A DNA stretch of 64,000 nucleotides from Piliocolobus tephrosceles (GCF_002776525.5 NC_045436.1:102583211-102647210); one strand, 5' to 3'; positions 34,216 through 45,075 are shown, numbered from the stretch's first letter. Notes: a model not told the origin generated them from the letters alone. Translations and numbers: made by a program.

Positions 34216-35185
34216 TGGTGTATTCATGTGCATTTACAAAATTAGGATTATATATTTTGTATCAGCTGGGCTTCTTTAGTGCAAATAACAGAAACTGACC
34301 CAGTTACAAACTTAAGGAAGGAAAGGAATTTCTTGGCGGTCTACAGAATAAAAAAACACCAGGCTTTGGAAGAATGGGACCCAGGAAGCTTCAGGGAGCT
34401 CTGTAGCAGAAACTCAGAGCTGTTTTTCTCAGAATAGAGAATAATTACTGGGTAGGCCAAAATAGCACTGTAGATAGATGTCCCAGCTTTGAAATTCACA
34501 ATCATATCTTGGATGAGGATAGAGTTTCTTTAAATTTCTCAGTAACTGAATTTATTTTGTCACTAGTTCAGTGCAATTCTGTCTCTTCGAGGTTATTATC
34601 ACATTTGAAGTTCAGCTTTCCTCTCGGGGCTGTTTTTCCCTCTCAAGATTTTTCCTTTCCACCCCTTTTTCTCCCTTTCCTGGTGGAGGTCTTTGGGAAT
34701 AGAGAAAGCTCACACTAGCACCCTGCTGCTAGGAAGGCATATCTGGTCTTTGTGTGACTCTCCATTCCTTCCTGGCTGTGAAGTCTTGTTTACATGGATT
34801 TTGCCTGTGGGTTTCTTCTGGACACTGGGCAGTGCAGTGCAGAGCAATTACTCTCAGGAGTTTGGTTATCTTCTCCTGCTGCTGCTGAGAACCAACTGCC
34901 CCTGGCGTTAGTGTGGGGCCTCCCAAGTCTCTGCTGTATTCCTTCCCCTACTCCCCGCTTTCCCCAGAAGCCAGCGGCTGCATTGTTCCCAGATCTCTCC
35001 CATGTCCCTTTCAAGAAACCATGGGGGTTGTGGGGGCTGATAGGGTAGGAACCTCTCTCAGCCCCCATCCCACCCCAGTCCTGACTTAGTGCCATTCATA
35101 CTCTTTGCAGCCACCCTGCATTATCAGTGGGCATTCTGAAAGTGGCTCCTTCCTGATTTCATGTAAGAAATCTAACAAAAGTACC
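34215..35185. other. Unassigned DNA, about 1 kb
   Basis: Overlapping small frames on both strands at 34509-35095 are mutually antisense and lack motifs. 'gcaaataacagaaactgaccc' near 34280, here cut for length, hints at an ancient repeat I cannot name. Confidence 0.45.
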
Positions 35186-35319
35186 TCTGCTTTTGTTGTT
35201 CAAGATAGGGTCTTGCCATGTTGCCCAGGCTAGTCTCAAACTTCTGAGCTCAAGTGATCCTCCCACCTTGGCCTCCCAAAGTGCTAGGATTATAGGAGTG
35301 AGCCACCACACTCAACCAA
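35186..35319 (-). mobile_element. Alu left-monomer fragment, minus strand
   Basis: From 'gatagggtcttgccatgttg' to 'gagccaccacactcaacc', only one monomer is left. Confidence 0.88.
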
Positions 35320-35619
35320 AAGTACCTTATTTTCTAATGTCAAGAAACCTATTTGGAAAGAGGCCAGTCCTGTCAGGGACTTTTCCTACATCTGACTTTC
35401 TTATCTTTTTTCCCTCTTTCTCCATGCTCTTCCCTGCAGCCCAGGAGGGGAATTTTTCTTCTTTCTTGCTATCAGGCAAGAATATATTAAGTACTGCATT
35501 ATTTTTATTCTGTGATTAACTTTTGTAATCTCTGTGCTCTAGTCTTCTAGATTCTGCATCAGTTTTCCAATCATGTTCATTTTTATTAATTCAAAAGAAA
35601 ATCCTTCTCTTTCAATGAC
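35320..35619. other. Unassigned DNA
   Basis: No feature recognised. Confidence 0.5.
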
Positions 35620-35626
35620 CCAGTTT

Positions 35627-35927
35627 GTTTGTTTGTTTATTTGTTTGAGACAGGGTCTCACTCTGTTGCCTAGGCTGGAGTGTGGTGATGTGATCCTGGC
35701 TCACTGCAACCTCCGCCTCCTGGGCTCAAGCGATCCTCCCACCTTAGCCCCCTGAGTAGTTGGGACCACAGGTGTACAACACCATGCCCAGCTGATTTGT
35801 TGTATTTTTCATACAGACAGAGTTTTGCTATGTTGCCCAGGCTGGTCTAACTCCTGAGCTCAAGGGATCTGCCCAACTTGGCCTTCCAAAGTGCTAGGAT
35901 TACAGTTGTGAGCCAACTGTGCATGGC
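35627..35927 (-). mobile_element. AluJ, minus strand
   Basis: A (GTTT)n tail, then 'gagacagggtctcactctgt', ending 'ctgtgcatggcc'. The flanks 'acccagttt' and 'gcccagttc' suggest a decayed target duplication. Confidence 0.92.
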
Positions 35928-36265
35928 CCAGTTCTTACATATCAAAGATGCTTTGCTTCAGGATGATAATCCTGCTATGAGTTAAAACACATTTAAGCAT
36001 GCAATAAATTTCTCCTCTCCTGAAGACAATGGCTCTGATTGACCCAATGGATGGATTCAATATTAATCTAATTGTTACAGGGCAACAGAAATAATTTGTG
36101 GAAAGGAGAAAACCCTTTAGTTAAAATTTTCCAGTGACAGCTCCACATTCAATTTGATACCCTATGTTTTCTACTATCAAGAGAATTTTTTAATCCAGGG
36201 CTGCATCGGATTTGCTTAGTCATCCTACAACTCATTTAACCTTCCTCTGATGATTGAATATATAG
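35928..36265. other. Unassigned DNA
   Basis: No feature recognised. Confidence 0.5.
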
Positions 36266-36545
36266 AACATTTTGAGATTTTGTTATTATAATTAAGATTG
36301 TAACTAACATCCTTGGACACACATTTCTATATGCTTCTTATTCTATTTGACAAGCATTTTAGTGGGACAATTATTGGATCAGAAAGTTAAAATTTGAAAA
36401 TATTCTTCATATATGTTGCAAAATAGTTCCCAAAAAGCTTGTTCTCACATGTGCCGCAGCCAACAGTATAGGAGGATGTGAGACTTGTTACATACTTGCT
36501 GACATTGAATAATGATTTAATCTTAGCCTCTTGCAGCCCTCATTA
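36266..36545 (-). mobile_element. Old L1M fragment, minus strand (left piece)
   Basis: 'gtgggacaattattggatca' and 'gttgcaaaatagttcccaaa', then 'ccaacagtataggagga', match the inverted ORF2 3' region of old L1. The continuation is at about 38105. Confidence 0.7.
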
Positions 36546-36842
36546 GTTTATGGGAACAGAAAGGGCATATATTAAAAACTACTAACTTCAATATTGCCAT
36601 TTTCCCCTCTTGCTAGCTGATGTAAGACCTCTAATGCTTTTGGAAATTCTTACTAATCCCTGCGACCAAGGGTTTCTAAAAGCACCAGGACTTTCATGCT
36701 TGTGCTTACACTCCAACCTCCCTCTGATTGGCTTTGCCTCATCTAGTAGCTGAGGTTTGGAGCTTCAGAGAGTTTTGTGAAAAGCGTAGGACGATGTCTT
36801 TTCTCCCAGTGTGTGACTCTAATAGGCCCGAAGCTGTGCTGG
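36546..36842. other. Unassigned DNA upstream of LTR12
   Basis: Not part of the L1 or of the LTR as far as I can see. Includes 'cctctgattggctttgcctc' with an inverted CCAAT box. Confidence 0.45.
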
Positions 36843-36896
36843 TGAGAGGTGAAGCCGGCTGGGCTTCTGGGTCGGGTCGGGACTTGGAGAACTTTC

Positions 36897-37292
36897 TGTC
36901 TAGCTAAAGGATTGTAAATGCACCAAGCAGCACTCTGCGTCTAGCTAAAGGTTTGTAAAGGCACCAGCCAGGGCTCTGTGTCTAGCCAATCAGGTAGGGG
37001 ACTTGGAGAACTTTTCTGTCTAGCCAAAGGATTGTAAAGGCACCAATCAGCACTCTGTGTCTAGCTAATCGGGTAGGGGACTTGGAGAACTTTTCTGTCT
37101 AGCTAAAAGATTGTAAATGCACCAGTCAGCACTCTGTGTCTAGCTAAAGGTTTGTAAATGCACCAATCAGCACGCTGTTGAAACGGACCAATCAGCACTC
37201 TGTAAAACAGACCAATCAGCACTCTGTAAAGTGGACCAGTCAGCTCTCTCTAAAATGGACCAATCAGCTCTTATAAAGTGGACCAATCAGCA
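36897..37292 (+). promoter_or_regulatory. LTR12 U3 tandem array with seven CCAAT boxes
   Basis: The units begin 'gtctagctaaaggattgtaa' (~40 bp), alternate with 'ggggacttggagaacttttc' segments, then shorten to 24-bp 'gaccaatcagcactctgtaa' units. I count seven intact CCAAT motifs, all in the same orientation, plus mutated ones (ccagt, ccaag). In this family such arrays are bound by NF-Y, with GATA-type factors beside it; binding here is inferred. Confidence 0.85.
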
Positions 37293-37315
37293 GGATGTGA
37301 GTGGGGCCAGAAAAG

Positions 37316-37334
37316 GGAATAAAAGCAGGCCACC
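37316..37334 (+). promoter_or_regulatory. LTR12 core promoter (TATA-like box)
   Basis: 'gggaataaaagcaggcc' lies about 40 bp after the last CCAAT box, where LTR12 transcription is initiated just downstream. The motif looks intact. Activity is inferred from the family. Confidence 0.6.
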
Positions 37335-37402
37335 AGCACTAACAAAGGGAACCCTGGTTTGTGTTTTTTTGAGAGCATGGAAGGTTTGCTCTCTTGCCTC
37401 AC

Positions 37403-37408
37403 AATAAA
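37403..37408 (+). terminator. LTR12 polyadenylation signal
   Basis: AATAAA in 'cctcacaataaaccttgtgg', at the R/U5 position expected for the family. Confidence 0.65.
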
Positions 37409-37766
37409 CCTTGTGGCTGGTCATTCTTTTGGTCCGCACTACCTTTATGAGCAGTAAAACTCATTGCAAAGGTCTATGGCTTCACTCCTGAAACTAGCAA
37501 GACCATGAGCCTACCAGGAGGAATGAATTGGACACCCCGCATATATGAGCTGTAACGCTCACTGTGAAGGTGTGGACGGGCTGCCTTTATGAGGTGTAAC
37601 ACACACTGCCAAGGTCTGCAGCTTCACTCCTGAAGTGAGCGAGACCAGAAATCCACCAGAAGGAACAAAATCCGGATGCATCATCTTTAAGAACAGTAAC
37701 ACTGCGAGGTTCTGCGGCTTCATTCTTGAAGTCAGCAAGACCAAGAACCCACCAATTCCAGACACT

Positions 37767-38104
37767 CTAGTATGTTCCAGTGATTTAAAGTTGTTGATGA
37801 AATTGTTTCAGGTTTTTTTCTTTATCCTTTTTTTTTCTGGTTATCCTCTCTTTCCTCTGCAGGAGTTCAGTGAAGGAACTGGGCTAGAGAACAAATCTGA
37901 ATGACACATTAGACTGCTAGGAGAACTCCTGTTTTCCTGGGCTAAGCTCATTATTTCTGATTTGTTCTTCAGAATATGTTCTTTCGCAAGAAGCTCTTCA
38001 GTTTGCATACAAATCGGTTTTTTGCAAGCCTACCTCATAACTATGACTGATGGGGATTGATTTTAGCTTAGACTCAGGCAGATGTGCCTTACAGCATTTT
38101 TTAA
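37767..38104. other. Unassigned DNA downstream of LTR12
   Basis: No gene seen. A transcript from the LTR would run into this stretch. 'cctctttcctctgcaggagt' at about 37848 looks like a splice acceptor, but no exon is supported. Confidence 0.45.
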
Positions 38105-38300
38105 AAAAGATTTTTAATTTGGTAAGTGAAAATATCTTGTAGGTTTTTAAATTTGCATTCCTGTACTATGAAGGAGACCAGGCATTTTTCTGTATATTTT
38201 AATTTGTTTATGAATTGTCTGGTTAAGGTCTTTGTCATTATCTCAAGATGTTTTAGCGTGAGATTTAAGAATATTGAATATATAAGCCATTGAGCTATCA
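38105..38300 (-). mobile_element. Old L1M fragment, minus strand (right piece)
   Basis: 'tttgcattcctgtactatga' and 'tgaattgtctggttaaggtc' follow the inverted L1 ORF2 sequence that comes next after 36545. The 1.5 kb between the pieces is therefore an insertion or rearrangement containing the LTR12. Confidence 0.6.
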
Positions 38301-38399
38301 CATTAGTTAGAAGTAGTTCCCCCTTTTTTGGTCATTTCATTTTTTTTATATGTACAAAAGTTTAACATGGGAGTACCTTGTTCATGGATAGGAACCGTG

Positions 38400-38600
38400 A
38401 CTATTTTAAAGACAGCTCTACTCTCCAATTGGCTTATAGATGCAATGCAATTCTAATCAAAGTCTAAAAAGGTTGTATGTAAAACCCTACAAGTTTATTC
38501 TAAAATTTATATGGAACAGGAAGAGGCTAAAAGCATCCAAAATGCACTTAAAGAAAAAGCAAAACAGGGAGGTTTGTCTCCCAGAAATTAAGATTTACTG
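38400..38600 (+). mobile_element. Old L1, ORF2 part, plus strand (left piece)
   Basis: The translation at 38440-38600 gives FILKFIWN…RKRLKASK and CLPEIKIY, the ORF2 region downstream of the reverse transcriptase. It is split by an Alu. Confidence 0.88.
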
Positions 38601-38920
38601 GGCTGGGTGCAGTGGCTCAGGGCTGGGTGCGGTGGCTCACACCTGTAATCTCAGCACTTTGGGAGACCAAGGCGGGTGGATCACCTGAGGTCGGAAGTTC
38701 AAGACCAGCCTGACCAATATGGAGAAACTCCATCTCTGCTAAAAACACAAAATTAGTTAGGCATGGTGGCACATTCCTGTAATCCCAGCTACTGGAGAGG
38801 CTGACGCAGGAGAACTGCTTGAACCTGGGAGGCAGAGCCTGTGGTGAGCCAAGGTTGTGACACTGCACTCCAGCCTGGGCAACAATAGTGAAACTCTGTC
38901 TCAAAAAAAAAAAAAAAAAA
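38601..38920 (+). mobile_element. Alu, plus strand, with duplicated 5' end
   Basis: The first 20 bp, 'ggctgggtgcagtggctcag' (38601-38620), are repeated at 38621-38640 with one change before the normal Alu body. The flanks 'aagatttact' and 'aagatttatt' are the target duplication. Confidence 0.95.
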
Positions 38921-39440
38921 AAGATTTATTATAAGGCTATAGTAATTAACACAATGTGGGATTTGCGTTGGGATAAAATACTTACGTGGGAAAGGAGTGA
39001 CTATTCAGTAAATGGTGCTGGATTAATTGATTACCTATATGCAAAAAAAAAAAAAAAAAAAAAAAAGGAATTATATTGCTGCACCAGTCCATACATGAAC
39101 ATAGATTCTGTGTGGATTAAAGACTAAACTGTGAAAGATAAAACTTTGAAACTTTTAGAACACAGGACACCATCTTTATGAATGAGGGGTGGGAAAAGAT
39201 TTATAAAACAAGGCTCAGAAAGCACAAACCATGAAGAAAAAGATTAACTCAACTATATTAAAATTAATAATGGTCATTTATCAAAAGATACTGTAAAATA
39301 GTGGCCAGATAAGCCACAAAGTAGGAGATGACATTTTCCACACATATAACCTAGAAAGGAGTGGTTTGCAAAATAGGTAAAGAATCTCAAAAAGCAATAT
39401 GCTACAAACACAAACAACCTAACAGAATAATAGGCAAGAG
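38921..39440 (+). mobile_element. Old L1, ORF2 part, plus strand (right piece)
   Basis: It continues with 'ggctatagtaattaacacaa', 'aaatggtgctggattaattg', then 'gcacaaaccatgaagaaaaa'. An A-run of about 24 lies at 39043-39066. Frames are broken. Confidence 0.85.
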
Positions 39441-40280
39441 ATAGAACCATAAATATTTCTCAGGGAGGTACCTTGAGACTTGAATCCCGATAAACTGGCT
39501 TCTCCGTCCTTTTGACATGCCACAATCAGATATTTCATGCTCATTGTGCACATTTTCTGCCCCAGCTCTTGAATCAGCTGTTTCTTCAAGGAACCCTGGT
39601 TCCTTTGGGGAAGAATAGTATTTAGAAACCATGATTTGCGTGCTGGGTGCAATTATTACTATTGGGATATCACTGTTCTTTCTCTATGAATAGAGCTAGG
39701 GGATATTTGCATACTAACACTGAAAATCACTGCATTTTCACTGATACCTGTAGTTGCAACCTATCACCACAAAGTTCAGTCTCATTTTATTCCTGGATCT
39801 CATTATCCTTAGTACTTTTACATATTTGATCAATTCTCTCATATGCACCATTCTGCCTTTGCCACCAGCATCACCTCTCGCAACGAAGATTTCTTTATCT
39901 CACTTGGGCTCCAACATCCCCTGCAGGGCTACGATTGCTGGACGCCACTGTGTGCATTCCCTCTTCATCCTACTCAGGCTCCAACAACCTGAGTCAGGCC
40001 ACCCTAATGCCTGCGTACCCTCCTCACCCTGCTCAGCTTCCAACATCTATGCTAGGTCTTTTCCTACGCAGATGCTCATCTTACCCTCGTCTTACCACTA
40101 TGGGTTTCCCTATCCTGCTGCAAATGCCATCCTATCCTACTTGTCTCTGTTGAGAGGCTTTATGACAAATTGTTCTGGAAAAGAAGGAAAGAAAGAAGAA
40201 AGGCAAGAGCTACCTCTAAATCTTTATGGTTTCATTTTTACTATTGTCTTTTTAATCTATGGGAATGTGGTATGATTAAA
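39441..40280. other. Unidentified region with a 173-codon frame
   Basis: A plus frame at 39754-40275 is the longest not explained by an identified repeat. Its protein would be hydrophobic at the N-terminus (about residues 8-40), Ser/Pro/Cys-rich in the middle, with a Lys/Glu-rich patch near residues 140-150 and a hydrophobic end. The middle comes from a degenerate ~60-70 bp repeat ('ggctccaacatcccc', 'ggctccaacaacctg', 'gcttccaacatctat' at 39907, 39977 and 40036). I see no conserved domain, and frames overlapping at 39647-39829 and 39935-40153 argue against coding. The region may be an old repeat. Confidence 0.35.
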
Positions 40281-41426
40281 AGATAATTTTACTTATATCA
40301 AATCATTTCCTAAATAATTCTTTATATTTCCATGTAAATATCTTTTTGATTAGTATCATGCACAATGTTGAAAAAATGACTATTTTTATTTTTGAAGATA
40401 TTAGTAGAAAGACAACCAGAGGAAAAAGAAAGCAAATTGTTTGAGATTATATCTACAACTAAAGGAAGAAAAATAAAGCTGAATTTTCACCAGACCAAAT
40501 TTTTCTTTTAAGACAGTACTATAATGTCCCATTTGGAAAGTTTCAAAATTAAATAGTGAAAGCTATTCATTAAAATGTGAAGCCTCAGGATGAATAAATG
40601 TAATCGTGTCTGGGCTCTGTTACTGAATACATTAGTTGCACATAGAGGATTGTTCTCTTATACACATCTGTTTTCGTCTAGAAAAATAAACAAAGAAGCG
40701 CTTTCTTACCCTTGGCTCCACTTCTTTGACTTATGTCAAGTAAAATTAAACTTTGAAAAGCAAAACTGTCCAAAGAAAGCATGAATTTATATGAGCATAT
40801 TTACTGTTGCAAGTATTATGTAAGAAACTGCTTGCTGAGTGTTCCAGAGGTTTTTTGGTGTAGACTATGCTTTTCTATGCAACACTAAATTATTTATTAG
40901 ATAGTTGTTGCCTTGAGCCAGACTATCTCCCCATTTTTCCTACATCAATTGACTAGAAAACCTCATAGTTGTCAATCTCTGGAGACAAGGGGAAATAAAA
41001 TGTCCTATTACATTTCTTCCTTATTGCATTACTGTAGGCTCACTATGAACTTCTTCTGGGTTACATCTTATGGTTCTCTTGAGTCTACTTTATTCCCGAA
41101 GAGCACAGTGGCCATAGACTTGATAGGAATCTTCTGGGATTATGTATCGTATTTGATAAAATGTTGTGAGATGCCTTGTAGCAGATTATAATAGACAAGC
41201 AAAACATTTTGAAATTTCAGCCCTGGGAATTTGGTAGATCAAATTCTTTTGGCTCAGCTTGTTTTTCATTTCTCCCCTTGAGGATTGTTTTACTACCAAA
41301 GTAAATTAAAGAGTATTTGGAGACATAGATATCTCAATGAATAAAAAGTACACTGGGCTGTGAGTCTATGTATAAAGGAGGAAAAAACAAAACACAAAAA
41401 TAGTACACTCATTTAAATGTAGTCTT
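40281..41426. other. Unassigned DNA, 1.1 kb
   Basis: No repeat or gene recognised. Small frames at 40590-40784 and 40913-41191 show no motif. Confidence 0.5.
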
Positions 41427-41627
41427 GGGCAGAGTGTGGTGTTTATGCCTCTAATCCCAGCACTTGGGGAAGCTGGGGCAGCATAGCAAGATACTGTTTC
41501 TAAAAAAAACAAAAAAATAGCAAGATGATTGCTTGAGCCCAGCAGTTCAAGGCTGCAGTGAGCTATGATGGTGACACCACACTCCAGCTGGGATGAGAGA
41601 GTGATACCTTGTCTCAAAAAATATATA
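41427..41627 (+). mobile_element. AluJ, plus strand, deleted
   Basis: 'gggcagagtgtggtgtttat' opens it. The left monomer is shortened and joined at an A-rich linker to a right monomer ending 'gataccttgtctcaaaaaa'. Confidence 0.85.
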
Positions 41628-42087
41628 TGTTCTTGGATTAATTAAGTATATTGTTAATGTGATAGAAGATAGTTAACTTAGGCTGTATCTTCATGTGATG
41701 CTTGAGTTGCCCATTTTGAATGAATTGTTAAAACTCTTCAGGCAGTAATTAGCTTGTATTATTTTCTGTAAATTTTGAAATGTTGTAAAGTCTTTCGGGA
41801 ACTTTCTGGCTTTGTAGGAGAGTCTCAAGTGATCACTTCTCAGAAACAAATTTCAAGGGGCCATTTCCATTCTCTTACCAACAAAACTCAAAATGGAGAA
41901 GGGACCTAAAAATCTGGATAGGAAAAGAATATTAAGCAATGTATATAGATGGACATGAATCTGTGGTATTGGTTTTATAAGTCCCAGGGTAGAACAGTGA
42001 CCTTTTCCCTGAGCAGGGTCAGACATTTTATCCTTTGCTTCTAAAGATGACTGGAGAAGGTATGAACTAGTCTATTAAAAATCAGCT
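41628..42087. other. Unassigned DNA
   Basis: No feature recognised. Confidence 0.5.
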
Positions 42088-42404
42088 ATTTATTTATTTA
42101 TTTTCTTCTTGTTTTTGTTTTTGAGACAGAGTCTCGCTTTGTCACCCAGGCTGGAGTGCATTGGCACAATCTCAGCTCACTGCAACCTCCGCCTCCTGGG
42201 TTCAAACAATTATCCTGTCTCAGCCTCCTGAGTAGCTGGGATTATAGGCATGTGCCACTATGCCCGGCTAATTTTTGTATTTTTAGTAGAGACAGGTTTT
42301 CACCATGTTGGCCAGACTGGTCTCAAACTCCTGACCTCAGGTGATAGGCCTGCCTCAGTCTCCCAATGTGCTGGGATTACAGGCGTGAGTAGTGACTCAT
42401 GGCC
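42088..42404 (-). mobile_element. AluS, minus strand
   Basis: A (TTTA)n-rich tail, then 'gagacagagtctcgctttgt'. The end 'gcgtgagtagtgactcatgg' shows a small insertion relative to other Alus. Confidence 0.93.
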
Positions 42405-42670
42405 TGATTTTTGACTAATTTTAGATTTACAGAGAGATTGTAATGATAGGACATAGTTTCCATACACCACTCACTCTGTTTTTCTTAATGATAATATCTC
42501 ACAATACCATTGTGCATTTGTGAAAACTAACAGGCAACATTGGTACATCACTATTAATTAAACTTCAGACTTCATTCAGACTTCACTCATTTTTCTCTAA
42601 TGTTTCTTTTCTCTTCCAAGATCCAACCTATGATAACACATTGCATCTAGTTGTTACATAACAGCTCGTA
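42405..42670 (-). mobile_element. L1M 3' UTR-like fragment, minus strand
   Basis: 'ttttagatttacagagagat', 'acattggtacatcactatta' and 'ttcagacttcactcattttt' match a sequence common in inverted 3' regions of old L1. Assignment from memory. Confidence 0.5.
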
Positions 42671-43321
42671 TGAAATGTTGGGAACTTAGGCAAACAGAAG
42701 AAAAATATGAAAAAATACATTTATACTTAAAGAAATTCTGTGGTTAATTTTATAACTAAGTCTTTTCTGCATTGGTGTTATGATGATTCCTGAAAATGTC
42801 TAAGTGACATACTAGTTATATTTCAAAAAATGTGGCATGCATAGTCAAAGACACTGCAAAGAGTATAAAGACATATAAGACAGTGCCTCTGCCTTCTAGA
42901 GAGGTAAATAATATAAGAAAACATGATGTGGTGGGGAAGACAAGTATTAATGAAGAGCCTTGGGAGCTGTAAGGGAAATAAATTTAGTGGTTATGGCAAC
43001 AGGATCCCTGGGGAGGTAGAAGAGGGCTGTGTCTTTAGCGGCACCAAGGGCTCATGATTCTAGGGAGAGTAATGGTGCTTCTGTGAGATGAGCAGGAAAA
43101 TGGGGACATTGGAGGGGATTGGTTCCTCTCTTGTGAGAGAACTATGCTCATAATTCAGGAAGCAAATAAGGTTGAGTCCATGGGGCATGAAGTCCATGGA
43201 GGTGGGAAGCCCAACAGTGGGATAGTGAGTAGGAAGCAATATTTTAAGGAAATATGTTTGTTTAGTAACTGTTGGCTCCAAACCACTAATACACTTGATT
43301 TTAAGATAATACCATTCAGAG
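42671..43321. other. Mostly unassigned; possible L2 at 42850-43010
   Basis: 'gacatataagacagtgcctc' followed by 'tgccttctagagaggtaaat' resembles the inverse L2 3' end. The rest, including antisense-overlapping frames at 43060-43464, is not recognised. Confidence 0.4.
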
Positions 43322-43425
43322 TCAGGCCACAAAGTGGCACACACTTGTGGTCCCAGATACTTGGAAGACTAAGGTTGGAGAATCACTTGATCCTGGGAGG
43401 TCAAGACTGTAGTGAGAAAGACCAA
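43322..43425 (+). mobile_element. Alu monomer fragment, plus strand
   Basis: 'caggccacaaagtggcacac' and 'agaatcacttgatcctggga', then 'gtcaagactgtagtga', fit a decayed Alu monomer. Confidence 0.65.
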
Positions 43426-43584
43426 AGGTACTTGCAGAGCAAATATTGTCTGAGGCCATCATAGTGGGGGAGATATTTAGCCCACTAGTTAGGAATGTCA
43501 AAAGGATGGGTGCTGGTGGAGATCTCCATTTTGGTTTTCTACTAAACCCTCCATACTGTACTTTTCTGAGCAATTCATTTAAAA

Positions 43585-43975
43585 TTTTTATTTCTTTATT
43601 TTATTGTGGTATATACATAACAAAACTTACCATTTTAATCTTTTTTAAGTACACAATTCATTGGCACTTAGTACATTCACATTGTTGTGTAATTATCACT
43701 GCTATCCATCTGCAGAACTTTTTCTTCATCCCATACTGAAACTCTGTACCCATTAAACAATAACTTCTAATTTCACCCCATTTTACCCCTAGTGTTTTAC
43801 TGTCTCTCTCTATGTATCTGGTTACTCTAGGCACATTGTGTAAATGAAATCATACAATATCTTTCCTTTTGTATATGACCTATTTCACTTACCATAATGT
43901 CTTTAAGGTTCATCCATATTATAGTGCTCTACTTATATTCCTTAAAGTAGTCACAGTCAAATTATGCTGAGTTTT
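43585..43975 (-). mobile_element. L1M 3' UTR fragment, minus strand
   Basis: 'aaaacttaccattttaatct', 'agtacattcacattgttgtg', 'aatgaaatcatacaatatct' and 'taaggttcatccatattata' match the inverted L1M 3' region. Confidence 0.75.
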
Positions 43976-44289
43976 TTTTTTTTTCCCTGAGGCAGTTCAT
44001 AGGCTAAGATAAATAGCAGGACACACAAAACACACATTGGAGGGGAAGAGTATGCAAAGTCATTAGTAGAGGTAGGATACTTAGCTGCTGGAGGTAGAGC
44101 TGGAGATTGTGGACCAGGAAGGAAGGACCAAGCCACAAGACAGAGGCCACTGGTTTGAGGCTGGGATACTGGACTGGGATGGAGATGTCAGGCAGGAAGA
44201 ACCTGGTAAACCTGTGGGCCCAAGAGTAGTAGTGCCTATGGAGGTTATTGCAGATTCAGAAAAGGGGAGGGAAAGACTCTCCAGTGAGT
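43976..44289. other. Unassigned GA-rich DNA
   Basis: A 60-codon plus frame (44109-44291) has no motif. It may be further L2 relic. Confidence 0.45.
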
Positions 44290-44600
44290 GATTCAGATAA
44301 TTAGGAGGGAGAGGCCACTTGGCTCAGGTGCCAAGGAGGGAAAAGATAAGAGTTTGGTGGATCCAAGAAAGTATTCAAGGTAAAGGTGGCATATAAATGA
44401 GTAGCATTTGGATAGGAAGAGAGGACTGGAACAGTGATTTACTCCAGAGGAGGTGGCATTAGGACAAATAGAGAGGTGGAAACCACAACATGCTTTTGGA
44501 CCTAAGTAGACCAGTTTGGTTGGGGCTTTATGGAATGCAGAAGGAGATAGGGGTAGGAGACAGTTATTGACAAATAAGTTATTCAGATTATTTGGAAAGC
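44290..44600 (-). mobile_element. L2 relic, minus strand
   Basis: 'ccagaggaggtggcattagg', then 'ttggttggggctttatggaa', resembles the inverse of the L2 3' coding region. Decayed. Confidence 0.5.
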
Positions 44601-44699
44601 AATAGACATAAGTAGAAAATGTTTATCTTTTCCTTTGCCTCAACTGTCATTAAGCTTGATTAGAATAGTTAGCACCCCTTACCTTATAGTAGCTTGGGA

Positions 44700-44835
44700 A
44701 ATGCCTCCATTTCCTAGGAGAATATAAACTACCCGAAGGTAGGACCATTTTAAAGATAGTGTCCCTTGTAGTGTGAAGCACAAGGTCTTAACTTCTTTAT
44801 TCCTCATCAAATATTCTTTGAATTGAATGGTAATT
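44700..44835 (+). mobile_element. L2 3' end, plus strand
   Basis: 'gagaatataaactacccgaa', 'ggtaggaccattttaaagat' and 'tcaaatattctttgaattga' follow the L2 tail. Confidence 0.65.
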
Positions 44836-44886
44836 ATATTAAGATATTTTTATGGGAGCATTTTTGCCATGGAGTTTTTAAAATTT

Positions 44887-44888
<2 letters not shown>

Positions 44889-44936
<48 letters not shown>
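44889..44936. repeat. (CA)n microsatellite
   Basis: About 21 uninterrupted CA units, then TATATG. Likely length-variable. Confidence 0.97.
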
Positions 44937-44937
<1 letters not shown>

Positions 44938-44942
44938 GTAAT

Positions 44943-45075
44943 TAAAAAACTTTAGAGACAGAGGTCTCACTATGTTGTCCAGGCTGTCTTTGAACTCCTG
45001 GTCTCAAGCAATCCTTCTACCTCAGCTCCCTGAGTAGCTGGGATTACAGGTGCAAACCACCCAGTGCCCAGTGCC
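44943..45075 (-). mobile_element. Alu monomer, minus strand
   Basis: 'gagacagaggtctcactatg' to 'gggattacaggtgcaaacca'. One monomer, decayed at its end. Confidence 0.85.

Larger units (their letters stand above)
36843..37766 (+). mobile_element. LTR12 (HERV9) solo LTR, plus strand
   Basis: It starts 'tgagaggtgaagccggctgg' and ends 'accaattccagacact'. The flanks ctgg (36839-36842) and ctag (37767-37770) fit a 4-bp target duplication with one change. The U3 holds the tandem array typical of this family, with a TATA-like 'gggaataaaagcaggcc' and then the AATAAA signal at 37403-37408. The U5 has repeated 'tctgcagcttcactcctgaa' units. No internal proviral sequence is attached. LTR12 copies are known to act as promoters or enhancers in primates. 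Confidence 0.95.

Noticed and set aside
36897..37292. Regular ~24-40 bp repeats as a possible CRISPR-like array
   Set aside because: They are the U3 tandem repeats of an LTR12, with no unique spacers, in a primate genome.
37840..37880. Splice acceptor-like 'ctctttcctctgcag' downstream of LTR12
   Set aside because: A pyrimidine-AG match alone is common. I found no exon or donor to support it.
44109..44291. A 60-codon charged frame
   Set aside because: It lies in GA-rich, probably L2-derived sequence. Nothing supports translation.
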